Made by a program: the position numbers and the translations under genes
The notes under the pieces: generated by a model
Told to the model about the DNA's origin: nothing
The model's input: the letters and a program-made list of their open reading frames with translations, nothing else
The model's database searches: none
Shown here: piece by piece, positions 34,387 to 42,026 of the stretch
Position numbering within the stretch: position 1 is the first letter of the stretch
How the letters are laid out: the number at the start of each line of letters is the position of its first letter
NCBI GenBank assembly: GCA_963831385.1
Contig: CAWHPW010000011.1
Coordinates: forward strand, 496,001 to 560,000
Direction of reading: 5' to 3'
Origin: JACVRX01 sp963831385
GTDB lineage: Bacteria > Actinomycetota > Actinomycetes > Jiangellales > Jiangellaceae
DNA length: 64,000 bases

Positions 34387-35217
34387 ATGACGGCGCACCA
34401 CGCCGCAGCCATCAGGTTGCCGCCCCGATCCAGTGCGTGCCTGATCCTGGTGACGGCCGTCGGGTTGGTGGCATTCGGCTGGCCATTCCTGGCCGACGCC
34501 GGGACCGGCATCACGCATTCCGCCGACGCGCCGTGGCTGTTCGCGGTCCTGCTGCCGTTTCTGCTGGTGATCGTCGTGGCCCAACTCGCCGACGGTGAGA
34601 TGGACGCCAAGGCGGTTTCGATGCTCGGCGTCCTCGCAGCTGTCGGGACCGGGCTGCGCGTCCTCGGCACCGGAGCAGGCGGCGTAGAACCGGTCTTCTT
34701 CTTGTTCGTGCTGGCCGGGCGTGCGCTGGGCCCGGGTTTCGGCTTCGTGCTCGGGCAGATCACGCTGTTGGCGAGTGCACTCGTCACCGGCGGCGTTGGC
34801 CCGTGGCTCCCGTTTCAGATGATCGCCGCTGGCTGGGTCGGCCTCGGCGCGGGCCTCCTGCCGCCGGTGCGCGGGCGGACAGAGGTGATCATGCTCGCGG
34901 CTTACGGCGCCCTCGCGGGCCTGCTCTACGGGTTGCTCATCAACCTGTGGTTCTGGCCCTTTGCGACCTATGCCGACAGTGCCGTGTCGTTCGAGCCAGG
35001 GGCACCTGTCGGGACGAACCTGATGCGGTACGCGGCTTTCTTCCTCCTCACCTCGTTCGTGTGGGACGCGGTCCGCGCGGCGCTGACCGCGACGTTGTGC
35101 CTACTCGCCGGACGACCGGTCCTTGCCGCACTGCGGCGGGCCGCCCGGCGGGCCAACTTCCGGGCAAACGCCGGGTTTCGAGAAGCCGAAAAAGATCTAG
35201 CCGCACCCGCGTCATGA
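34387..35217 (+). CDS. ECF transporter S component
   Basis: Substrate-binding membrane subunit, 276 residues, about seven helices. Recognisable S-component parts are GPGFGFVLGQITLLASALVT, GPWLPFQMIAAGWVGLGAGL and AYGALAGLLYGLLINLWFWP. It ends with a short basic tail. It follows the ATPase by 7 bases and completes the transporter. The upstream cobalamin riboswitch makes cobalt, cobalamin or a precursor the likely cargo; the sequence does not settle which. Confidence 0.9.
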   Translation: MTAHHAAAIRLPPRSSACLILVTAVGLVAFGWPFLADAGTGITHSADAPWLFAVLLPFLLVIVVAQLADGEMDAKAVSMLGVLAAVGTGLRVLGTGAGGVEPVFFLFVLAGRALGPGFGFVLGQITLLASALVTGGVGPWLPFQMIAAGWVGLGAGLLPPVRGRTEVIMLAAYGALAGLLYGLLINLWFWPFATYADSAVSFEPGAPVGTNLMRYAAFFLLTSFVWDAVRAALTATLCLLAGRPVLAALRRAARRANFRANAGFREAEKDLAAPAS

Positions 35218-35306
35218 CCTCGGGCTAGGCCCGTCCTGTCTAGCGCGGGATGTTCGGCCAGCGCTACAAGCGTCCGGGGGGCCGGCCGACACCGCGTGTG
35301 GGGGGC

Positions 35307-35345
35307 GGGACCGTCCCCGATCGTGGGGGCGACGGGGACGGTCCC
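35307..35345 (+). terminator. strong hairpin after the ECF operon
   Basis: GGGACCGTCCCCG (35307-35319) and CGGGGACGGTCCC (35333-35345) form a perfect 13-bp stem with a 13-base loop, 89 bases after the S-component stop. There is no U-run. The 354-base gap from 35218 to 35571 otherwise holds palindrome family 2 copy 2 and the TCGCTCG repeat, with no gene seen. Confidence 0.6.
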
Positions 35346-35361
35346 ATCACGACTGCCGTTC

Positions 35362-35433
35362 GTCGTGAAGATCGCCGTGCATACCGGCCCAGCGCACCCG
35401 ACTGCATCCGGACTGCACGGCGATCTTCACGAC
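35362..35433. repeat. palindromic element family 2, copy 2
   Basis: Perfect 19-bp arms: GTCGTGAAGATCGCCGTGC (35362-35380) and GCACGGCGATCTTCACGAC (35415-35433), 72 bp in total, with a 34-base interior unlike that of copy 1. Confidence 0.92.
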
Positions 35434-35449
35434 CTGGGCGCACCCTCGT

Positions 35450-35534
35450 GTTCCTCGCTCGGTTCCTCGTTGCTCCTATTCCGATGGTCGCACTCGGCCC
35501 TCGCTCGTTCCTCGCTCGGGTTCCTCGTTGCTCC
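35450..35534 (+). repeat. TCGCTCG-type dispersed repeat, copy 2 (partly doubled)
   Basis: A partial unit with GTTCCTCGCTC and TTCCTCGTTGCTCC (35450-35476) precedes a full unit starting ATGGTCGCACTCGGCCCTCG at 35484 and ending TTCCTCGTTGCTCC at 35534. It lies 37 bases upstream of the cobT-like start. Confidence 0.88.
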
Positions 35535-35571
35535 TATGGTTCTCGCGACGACCCGTCCCCGGAGGCGCCGC

Positions 35572-36507
35572 ATGTCCCTCGACCTGTCCGTGCTCGCTAC
35601 CCGCGTGCCGCGGCCCGACGACGACGCCCGCGATGCGGCTCGGGCCCGGCTGGCCGAACTGGCTCCGTCGGGTGCGTTCGGGCGCTTCGGGACGCTGGCC
35701 GAATGGCTCGCCGGAGTTCAAGGCCAGTGCCCGACCCGGCCACTGGATCGGATCCGGATCCTCGCCATGGCCGGCGCCCAGTCGGCCACTGCGGAGATCT
35801 CGCCGCTGCTGCCGGTAAGCCCGGCCACTCTTCGCCTCGAGGTTCCTACTTCTCCTGCTGGTGTCGACTCTGATGACGATGTCGCGCACGGAACATCCGT
35901 CGAACGCCGGGAGGTGGAGCGAGCGTTCGAGGCCGGCGTCGCGATCGCCGACGACGAGGTCGACAGCGGAGCCGATCTCATCGTGCTGGCCGGAATCGAC
36001 CCCACATTGGCCGTGCCCGCCGCGATCGCGGTGGCAGTCCTCACCGGAACGGAGGTCGCCTCCGTCGTCGGCAGGGGGACGGGCATCGACGACCGGGAGT
36101 GGATGAGGCGGTGTGCAGCGGTCCGCGACGGAGCTCGGGTCGGCCGGCGTTCTCTCACCGATGGCGGCGACGTCCTGGATCTGCTGTCGCCAGTTGGCAG
36201 CGCGCCGCTGGCGGCGTTGGCGGGTGTCGTCGTGCAGGCTGCCATTCGGCGCACTCCCGTCGCACTGGACGGATTGGTCGCAACCGCTGCCGCCTTGGCA
36301 GCCCATCGGGTGGCCGGCGGGACGACGCGCTGGGTGGTTGCGGGGCACGCATCGCCCGATCCAGGTCAAGCAGCGGCGCTGGCCAAGATGCGGCTCAGGC
36401 CGCTGCTCGACTACGCGATCAGCCTCGACGACGGCACTGGCGCACTCCTTGCCGTGCCACAGCTGCAGGCAGCTGCCACGATGTTGGCGGCTGCCACGGA
36501 CAGATGA
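35572..36507 (+). CDS. CobT-like nicotinate-nucleotide-dimethylbenzimidazole phosphoribosyltransferase family protein
   Basis: A 311-residue member of the CobT fold, which activates the lower ligand base of cobalamin. It has ILAMAGAQSATAE, ASVVGRGTGIDDREWMRR and GALLAVPQLQAAATML. The family's GxMGIGNTT loop is replaced by VLAGIDPTLAVPAA, and the catalytic region usually read as GEGTGA is DDGTGA, an Asp where the base is normally Glu. It may be altered or inactive. GGAGG lies 6 bases before ATG 35572. Proximity to the cobalamin-riboswitch operon supports a cobalamin link. Confidence 0.8.
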   Translation: MSLDLSVLATRVPRPDDDARDAARARLAELAPSGAFGRFGTLAEWLAGVQGQCPTRPLDRIRILAMAGAQSATAEISPLLPVSPATLRLEVPTSPAGVDSDDDVAHGTSVERREVERAFEAGVAIADDEVDSGADLIVLAGIDPTLAVPAAIAVAVLTGTEVASVVGRGTGIDDREWMRRCAAVRDGARVGRRSLTDGGDVLDLLSPVGSAPLAALAGVVVQAAIRRTPVALDGLVATAAALAAHRVAGGTTRWVVAGHASPDPGQAAALAKMRLRPLLDYAISLDDGTGALLAVPQLQAAATMLAAATDR

Positions 36508-36526
36508 CGACGGCCGACCCGGCTCG

Positions 36527-37621
36527 CTATTCCCGGGTCGACGGCTGCACGAATGGCGGCTTGACGACCTCGAACTCCTCGAGCCGCCCCCTGACATCGA
36601 CCGACACAAACGCGCCTGGCGTGACCTCGGATGCGAGCAGCGCTAGGCCGATTCCCCTGCGCAGGGTCGGCGAGAACGTCCCCGAGGTAACGGTTCCGAC
36701 CGGCCGACCGTCGGCTGACACATCCATCCCGGGTCGCGGAATCCCACGGCCCAGCGAGCGGATCCCGCGGAGCCGGCGCGCAGGGCCGTCCGCACGTTCG
36801 GCCAGCAGCACATCGCGCCCCCAGAACGCCGGCTTGTCCCAGCCGACCGCCCAGGCCGCACCTGCTTGAACTGGCGTGATGTCCAACGAGAGATCCTGGC
36901 CGTGCAACGGGTAGCCCATCTCTGTCCGTAGCGTGTCCCGCGCGCCCAAGCCGCACGGCACGATCCCGTGCGGCTCACCCGCGGCCAGCAGCGCATCCCA
37001 CACAGGTAGGGCCTCGGTCCACGGCACCACCAGCTCGTACCCTCGCTCCCCCGTGTACCCGGTGCGGCAAACCGTCACTGGCACGTCCTGCCAGGATGCC
37101 GTGTCGAACGCCATGTAGTCGTGGCCGGTGGGCAGGCCGATCGCGCCGAGCGTCTCGTCGCTGAACCGACCCTGCACGGCCAGGATGGCGTAGTCCTTGT
37201 GCGCATTACTCACCTGGACATCGGTCGGAGCTGCGTCAGCAAGACGTCGGACGATCTCGGCACAGTTTGCGGCATTCGGAACGAGGAGAAGGTCCTCGTC
37301 CGAGCGCAGGTACGCGATCAGGTCGTCGACGACACCGCCGGTCCGGTCGTCGCAGCACAAGGTGTATTGCGCCTGGCCGGGTCCGATCTTGGCCAGCGCA
37401 TTGGTCAAACATGAATCGACGAAGGTCCGTGCGCCGGGGCCGGTCACGGTCGCCTTGCCCAGATGACTGACGTCGAAGATCCCGACGCGCTCCCGCACCG
37501 CGGTGTGTTCCTCGACGATGCCCGAGAACTGCAGCGGCATCTCCCATCCGCTGAACTCGGCGAACCTCGCGCCGAGCGCTGCCTGGCGGTCGTACAGAGG
37601 GGTCCGCTCACGGGTCGTCAC
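36527..37621 (-). CDS. gcvT: aminomethyltransferase, glycine cleavage T protein (GcvT)
   Basis: Releases ammonia from the aminomethyl-lipoyl intermediate and forms methylene-tetrahydrofolate. The 364-residue protein has RTPLYDRQAALGARFAEFSG, VGIFDVSHLGKATVTGPGA, CRTGYTGERGYELVVPW, CGLGARDTLRTEMGYPLHGQ and a GTVTSGTFSPTLRRGIGLA C-terminal domain. Lipoate ligation genes lie 10 kb away in this window. The GTG start appears leaderless, and the gene is divergent from pepA. Confidence 0.95.
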   Translation of the reverse strand: MTTRERTPLYDRQAALGARFAEFSGWEMPLQFSGIVEEHTAVRERVGIFDVSHLGKATVTGPGARTFVDSCLTNALAKIGPGQAQYTLCCDDRTGGVVDDLIAYLRSDEDLLLVPNAANCAEIVRRLADAAPTDVQVSNAHKDYAILAVQGRFSDETLGAIGLPTGHDYMAFDTASWQDVPVTVCRTGYTGERGYELVVPWTEALPVWDALLAAGEPHGIVPCGLGARDTLRTEMGYPLHGQDLSLDITPVQAGAAWAVGWDKPAFWGRDVLLAERADGPARRLRGIRSLGRGIPRPGMDVSADGRPVGTVTSGTFSPTLRRGIGLALLASEVTPGAFVSVDVRGRLEEFEVVKPPFVQPSTRE

Positions 37622-37627
37622 GACGGC

Positions 37628-37633
37628 ACTCTA
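37628..37633 (-). promoter_or_regulatory. -10 element of leaderless gcvT
   Basis: TAGAGT on the minus strand lies 6 bases before GTG 37621. Confidence 0.55.
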
Positions 37634-37689
37634 CGGTCGGTGCGACACACCATCGCGCCCGAAAGCCGACCTCGACCGGCAGGAGAGCC

Positions 37690-39207
37690 GTGACCACCAT
37701 CGCACTGTCGACCGCGGATCCCACTGCGATCGCCGCCGACGCAGTCGTCATCGGGATCGCCGCCCACCGCGATGCGGTGCGGGTGCTTGCCGAAGCGGAC
37801 CGAGTCGACGGTGCCGTCGGAGGGTCACTGGCCGTGATGCTCAAGGCGCTCGGGGCCACCGGCAAGCGCGACGAGGTCACGAAGGTGGCGACGACAACGA
37901 CCAAGGCCACCGTTGTCGTCGCGGTCGGAATGGGGCCGCTAGACGATGAGGGCACGCCCACGCACCAGGAGTCCTTGCGACGGGCTGCGGGTGCCGCCGC
38001 CCGAGCCCTGCGGGGCAGCCGCTCGGCAGCTTTCGCCCTCCCGATCACGAGTCCGGCCGACGCGGCCGCCGTCGCCGAAGGGATATTGCTCGGCAGCTAC
38101 ACCTTCGAGGGGTACAAGTCCGGCGGCATCACGCCGCCTCTCGCGACCGCGACGATCATCAGTGCATCCGCCAAGGCGAAAGAGGTCAAGGCAGCGGTCG
38201 CACGCGCCCAAGTCGTTGCAGCGGCTGTCAACCAGGCCCGAAGTTGGGTGAACACACCAGCCCGTGACCTGACCCCACAGACCTTCGCCGAGGCCGCCAA
38301 ACGACACGCCAAAGGTCTCAAACTCGACGTCGACGTGATGGACGAGAACGCTCTCGCCGCCGGCGGCTACGGCGGCATCGTCGGCGTAGGGCAGGGCTCC
38401 GCGAACCCTCCGCGGCTGGTGCGCATCGCCTACCGACCGTTCCGCGCGAAGAAGCATGTGGCGCTCGTCGGCAAAGGAATCACGTTCGACTCCGGCGGGC
38501 TGTCCCTGAAGCCACCCGACGCCATGCCGAAAATGAAGTCGGACATGAGTGGCGCTGCAGCGGTGGTTGCCGCGGTCGTCGCGCTCGCCAAGCTCGCTCC
38601 ACGGATCGCCGTGACGGCCTACGCCCCAATGGCGGAGAACATGCCGTCCGGAAAGGCCCAACGCCCGTCGGACGTGCTGACGATCAGAGGCGGCAAGACC
38701 GTCGAGGTGCTCAACACCGATGCCGAGGGCCGGCTGATCCTGGCGGACGGACTGGTCCGGGCGGGTGAGGACAACCCGGATCTGATCGTCGACATCGCAA
38801 CCTTGACCGGTGCTTGTGTCATCGCCTTGGGGACCCGGGTTTCCGGGATCATGGCCAACGGCGATCGCATTCTTCGCCAGGTCCACGAGGTGTCCGAGCG
38901 GGCCGGCGAGCAGATGTGGCCGCTTCCCCTTCCCGACGAGCTGCGGGAGAAGCTCGACTCACCGATCGCCGACATCGCGAACGTCGGAGCGAAGTGGGGA
39001 GGTGCGCTCGCGGCCGGGGTTTTCCTCCAGGAGTTCGTCCGGGACGGCCTCGACTGGGTACACCTGGACATCGCCGGCACCGCCTTCAACGACGACTCGC
39101 CCTACGGCTACACCCCGAAAGGTGGCACCGGTTTCGGCGTCCGGACGCTGGTGCAGATCGTCGAGGACGTGGCGAGCGGCGCGTTGTCGATCGGCAAGAG
39201 CCCATGA
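37690..39207 (+). CDS. pepA: leucyl aminopeptidase (PepA, M17)
   Basis: Di-metal cytosolic aminopeptidase, 505 residues. The N-terminal macro-like domain is followed by the catalytic domain from about residue 180: ARSWVNTPARDLTPQTFAE, KGITFDSGGLSLKPPDAM with metal ligands, MSGAAAVVAAV, and the signature NTDAEGRLILADGL. AGGAG lies just before GTG 37690. The stop overlaps the next start as ATGA. Confidence 0.96.
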   Translation: MTTIALSTADPTAIAADAVVIGIAAHRDAVRVLAEADRVDGAVGGSLAVMLKALGATGKRDEVTKVATTTTKATVVVAVGMGPLDDEGTPTHQESLRRAAGAAARALRGSRSAAFALPITSPADAAAVAEGILLGSYTFEGYKSGGITPPLATATIISASAKAKEVKAAVARAQVVAAAVNQARSWVNTPARDLTPQTFAEAAKRHAKGLKLDVDVMDENALAAGGYGGIVGVGQGSANPPRLVRIAYRPFRAKKHVALVGKGITFDSGGLSLKPPDAMPKMKSDMSGAAAVVAAVVALAKLAPRIAVTAYAPMAENMPSGKAQRPSDVLTIRGGKTVEVLNTDAEGRLILADGLVRAGEDNPDLIVDIATLTGACVIALGTRVSGIMANGDRILRQVHEVSERAGEQMWPLPLPDELREKLDSPIADIANVGAKWGGALAAGVFLQEFVRDGLDWVHLDIAGTAFNDDSPYGYTPKGGTGFGVRTLVQIVEDVASGALSIGKSP

Positions 39208-39977
39208 CCCGAGGCGTCGCCCTGGTCCGGCCGCCGAGCGATCGGCTTGCCGAAGGAATCGTCACGCACGTCCAACGCAGGCCGGTCGACCTGACGCTTG
39301 CCCGGCGCCAGCACGAGGCGTATCGCGATGCGCTCTCAGCAGCTGGCTGGACGGTGCGGGAAATCGAGCCGGCTCCGGAGCATCCGGACTCGGTGTTCGT
39401 CGAGGACACCGTCGTGATCTTCGACGGGTTGGCCGTCCTCACCCGGCCCGGGCCGGCGGAGCGGCGGGCCGAGGTCGATGGCACCGAAGCCGTCGTGCGC
39501 GACCTCGGGCTGGACGTCGCGCGCATCGTCGAGCCCGGCACTCTGGACGGCGGTGACGTTCTGCAGATTGGTCCTACCGTCTACGTCGGATCTGGAGGCC
39601 GTACCAACACCGACGGAATCGAACAACTCGATCGTTACCTCGGAATGCGTGGCGGCAGGGTCGTTCCCGTCCAGCTGACCGGTGTGCTCCACCTGAAGTC
39701 AGCAGTCACGGCACTGCCCGACGGGACCCTGGTTGCCCTTCCTGATCGAATCGACACGTCCGTCTTGCCGGCCGTACACGCCGTCGACGAGGAGGCGGGC
39801 TGCCATGTGGTACCGCTCGGCGACGACCAGGTGCTGATCGCCGCGTCGGCGCCGTCGACGGCTGCCTGGCTGAGCAGCATCGGATGGTCCCCGGTCGTCG
39901 TCGACATCAGCGAGTTCGAGAAGCTCGAAGCCTGTGTGACCTGCCTGAACGTGCTCGTTCCCCGCCCGCCGGAATGA
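39204..39977 (+). CDS. dimethylarginine dimethylaminohydrolase-like amidinohydrolase
   Basis: A 257-residue penta-beta-propeller hydrolase of the DDAH/arginine-deiminase superfamily. Substrate residues lie in PDSVFVEDTVVIFD, followed by EPGTLDGGDVLQIGPTVYVG. The catalytic His is in GVLHLKSAVTAL and the Cys in LEACVTCLNVLVP near the C-terminus. It probably hydrolyses methylarginines or a related guanidine. ATG 39204 overlaps the pepA stop. Its stop codon lies inside the left arm of a palindromic element. Confidence 0.92.
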   Translation: MTRGVALVRPPSDRLAEGIVTHVQRRPVDLTLARRQHEAYRDALSAAGWTVREIEPAPEHPDSVFVEDTVVIFDGLAVLTRPGPAERRAEVDGTEAVVRDLGLDVARIVEPGTLDGGDVLQIGPTVYVGSGGRTNTDGIEQLDRYLGMRGGRVVPVQLTGVLHLKSAVTALPDGTLVALPDRIDTSVLPAVHAVDEEAGCHVVPLGDDQVLIAASAPSTAAWLSSIGWSPVVVDISEFEKLEACVTCLNVLVPRPPE

Positions 39978-40060
39978 CCACGTTCACCATGCTTACCCGT
40001 ACATCACCAGGCGTGTATGCCTGGTGATGTATAGGCACGGGTGGTGAACGTGGTCATTCC
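39971..40060. repeat. palindromic element family 1, complete copy
   Basis: Outer 19-bp arms GGAATGACCACGTTCACCA (39971-39989) and TGGTGAACGTGGTCATTCC (40042-40060) are perfect inverts. Inside, ACATCACCAGGC (40001-40012) pairs with GCCTGGTGATGT (40019-40030), and ACCCGT/ACGGGT pairs lie between. The 90-bp element contains the DDAH-like stop codon. A truncated relative is at 27840-27901. Confidence 0.93.
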
Positions 40061-40077
40061 GGTTGGGACACGGCCAG

Positions 40078-40395
40078 CTATGCACCGTCGTGGCGGCGGT
40101 TCCAGTCGCGCATCCGTTGCGGATAGCCGACGACCTGCGCGTCGTAAGCCGGGATCGCCAACTTGCGGGCAAGGTCATGAGCGGCCTGCGCGTCCTTGAC
40201 CCGACGGCGGGTCCACTCTCCGTCGTGGGCGACGAACACGACGGTTGTGGCGGTCATCGTGGTGGGCGGTTCGACGTAGGCCTCGACACCGCTTCGGGTC
40301 CGCGCGAACTCTTCCAGGTGGGCCGTGTCGGAGCTGTCGGCCGCGCGGTCGAGGCTGCCGGCGGCGCTTCGACGCCTCCGCCGTAACCACCCCAC
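40078..40395 (-). CDS. conserved hypothetical protein upstream of lpd
   Basis: A 105-residue basic protein beginning MGWLRRRRRSAAGSLDRAAD, with TATTVVFVAHDGEWTRRRVK and AHDLARKLAIPAYDAQVVGY. Similar short proteins sit beside lpd in other actinobacteria, with no known function. GTG 40395 is chosen because GGAGG lies 5 bases before it; ATG 40407 is an alternative. It is divergent from lpd. Confidence 0.72.
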   Translation of the reverse strand: MGWLRRRRRSAAGSLDRAADSSDTAHLEEFARTRSGVEAYVEPPTTMTATTVVFVAHDGEWTRRRVKDAQAAHDLARKLAIPAYDAQVVGYPQRMRDWNRRHDGA

Positions 40396-40455
40396 GCCCG
40401 CCTCCATCTCGGTCAGTACCAGCAATCTGCGCAGTCTGCCATTGGGCCTGCGTAG

Positions 40456-40499
40456 ATGGTCGCACCCGGACGCCTCCTCGCTCGGGCTCCTCGTTGCTC
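40456..40499 (+). repeat. TCGCTCG-type dispersed repeat, copy 3
   Basis: Starts ATGGTCGCACCCGGACGCCT and contains CCTCGCTCGGG and CTCCTCGTTGCTC; more diverged than copies 1 and 2. It lies upstream of lpd, and related GTTCGCTCGGTCCTCG follows to about 40516. Confidence 0.75.
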
Positions 40500-40610
40500 G
40501 GTTCGCTCGGTCCTCGTCTGCTCCGACGGTTGTTCTTCCCAGGTCACCGGGTGGAAGGATGCTGCCAGACCGTGCAGTGTGATCGTCTCGACGACCCTCG
40601 GGAGCGCACC

Positions 40611-41987
40611 GTGGCGAACAACTTCGACGTCGTGATCCTCGGCGGAGGCAGCGGAGGTTACGCCTGTGCATTCCGCGCTGCCGAGTTGGGAATGTCCGTG
40701 GCCCTCGTCGAGAAGGACAAGGTGGGCGGCACCTGTCTGCACTACGGGTGCATCCCCACCAAGGCACTGCTGCACGCCGCGGAGATCGCCGACGCGGCCC
40801 GGGAGAGCGCGCAATTCGGCGTCAATGTCTCCCTCGAGGGCATCGACATGCCCGGAGTCAACGCGTACAAGGACAGTGTCGTCAGCCGCCTCTACAAGGG
40901 ACTGCAGGGCCTGGTCAAGGCGCGTGGCATCACCTTTGTCCAGGGTGAGGGGCGCTTGGTCGCTCCCAATGCCGTCGACGTCGGCGGCACCCGGTACGAG
41001 GGTCGGCGGATCGTCCTCGCCACCGGCTCGTACGCCAAGTCCCTGCCCGGCCTCGACATCGACGGTGAGCGCGTTATCACCAGTTATGAGGCCCTGACGA
41101 TGGACCGGGTGCCCGGCTCGGTCGTGGTGCTCGGCGGTGGTGTGATCGGCGTGGAATTCGCCAGCGTGTGGCGCTCCTTCGGAGCCGACGTCACGATCAT
41201 CGAGGCGTTGCCACGGCTGGTGCCAGTCGAGGACGAAGCGTGCTCCAAGGCGGTCGAGAGGGCCTTCCGCAAGCGCGGCATCGCGTTCCGGACGAACACC
41301 CCGTTCAAGTCGGTCGACCAGACCGACGGCGGGGTCAGGGTCACGGTCGAAAACGGTGACCCGATCGAGGCCGATCTTCTGCTCGTCGCCGTAGGCCGTG
41401 GCGCCGTCACCGACGGGCTCGGTTTCGACGAGGTGGGTGTCACGCTGGAACGCGGCTTCATCCCGACCGACGAGCGGCTGCGGACCAACGTTGAGGGCGT
41501 CTACGCGATCGGCGATCTGGTCCCTGGCCTCCAGCTCGCCCACCGGGGATTCGCGCATGGGATCTTCCTCGCCGAGGACTTCGCCGGCCTGAACCCCGTT
41601 CCGGTCGAGGACGACGGGATCCCACGGGTGACCTACAGCGAGCCCGAGGTCGCCTCCGTCGGCCTCACCGAGGCGCAGGCCAGCGAACGCCTCGGTGCGG
41701 ACCAGGTTGAGACGTTGCAGTACGACCTGGGCGGTAACGGCCGCAGCCAGATCCTCAAGACCCAGGGGTTCGTCAAGCTGGTCCGGGAGAAGAACGGTCC
41801 GGTTCTCGGCGCCCACATGGTCGGCAGCAGGGTCGGCGAACTGATCGCCGAGGCGCAGCTGATCTACAACTGGGAGGCGCTGCCGTCGGAGGTCGCGCAG
41901 CTGATCCATGCGCATCCGACCCAAGGCGAGGCGCTCGGCGAAGCGCACCTGGCCCTCGCGGGTAAACCACTACACGTCCACGGCTGA
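40611..41987 (+). CDS. lpd: dihydrolipoamide dehydrogenase (Lpd, E3)
   Basis: FAD enzyme that reoxidises the lipoyl groups of 2-oxoacid dehydrogenases and the glycine cleavage system. The 458-residue protein has FAD motif VVILGGGSGGYACAFRAAEL, redox-active pair GGTCLHYGCIPTK, NAD motif SVVVLGGGVIGVEFASVWRS, YAIGDLVPGLQLAHRGFAHG and the C-terminal HAHPTQGEALGEAHLAL, which holds the His-Glu catalytic pair. GGGAGCG precedes GTG 40611; the longer frame from 40245 is not coding. sucB follows 39 bases on. Confidence 0.96.
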   Translation: MANNFDVVILGGGSGGYACAFRAAELGMSVALVEKDKVGGTCLHYGCIPTKALLHAAEIADAARESAQFGVNVSLEGIDMPGVNAYKDSVVSRLYKGLQGLVKARGITFVQGEGRLVAPNAVDVGGTRYEGRRIVLATGSYAKSLPGLDIDGERVITSYEALTMDRVPGSVVVLGGGVIGVEFASVWRSFGADVTIIEALPRLVPVEDEACSKAVERAFRKRGIAFRTNTPFKSVDQTDGGVRVTVENGDPIEADLLLVAVGRGAVTDGLGFDEVGVTLERGFIPTDERLRTNVEGVYAIGDLVPGLQLAHRGFAHGIFLAEDFAGLNPVPVEDDGIPRVTYSEPEVASVGLTEAQASERLGADQVETLQYDLGGNGRSQILKTQGFVKLVREKNGPVLGAHMVGSRVGELIAEAQLIYNWEALPSEVAQLIHAHPTQGEALGEAHLALAGKPLHVHG

Positions 41988-42026
41988 TCGGTACTCTGCG
42001 TCGAGAACTCGGAGAGGACAGGACCA

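Noticed and set aside
39993..40178. Short minus-strand frame over the palindrome after the DDAH-like gene
   Set aside because: It is made largely of the palindromic repeat and has no protein-like character.
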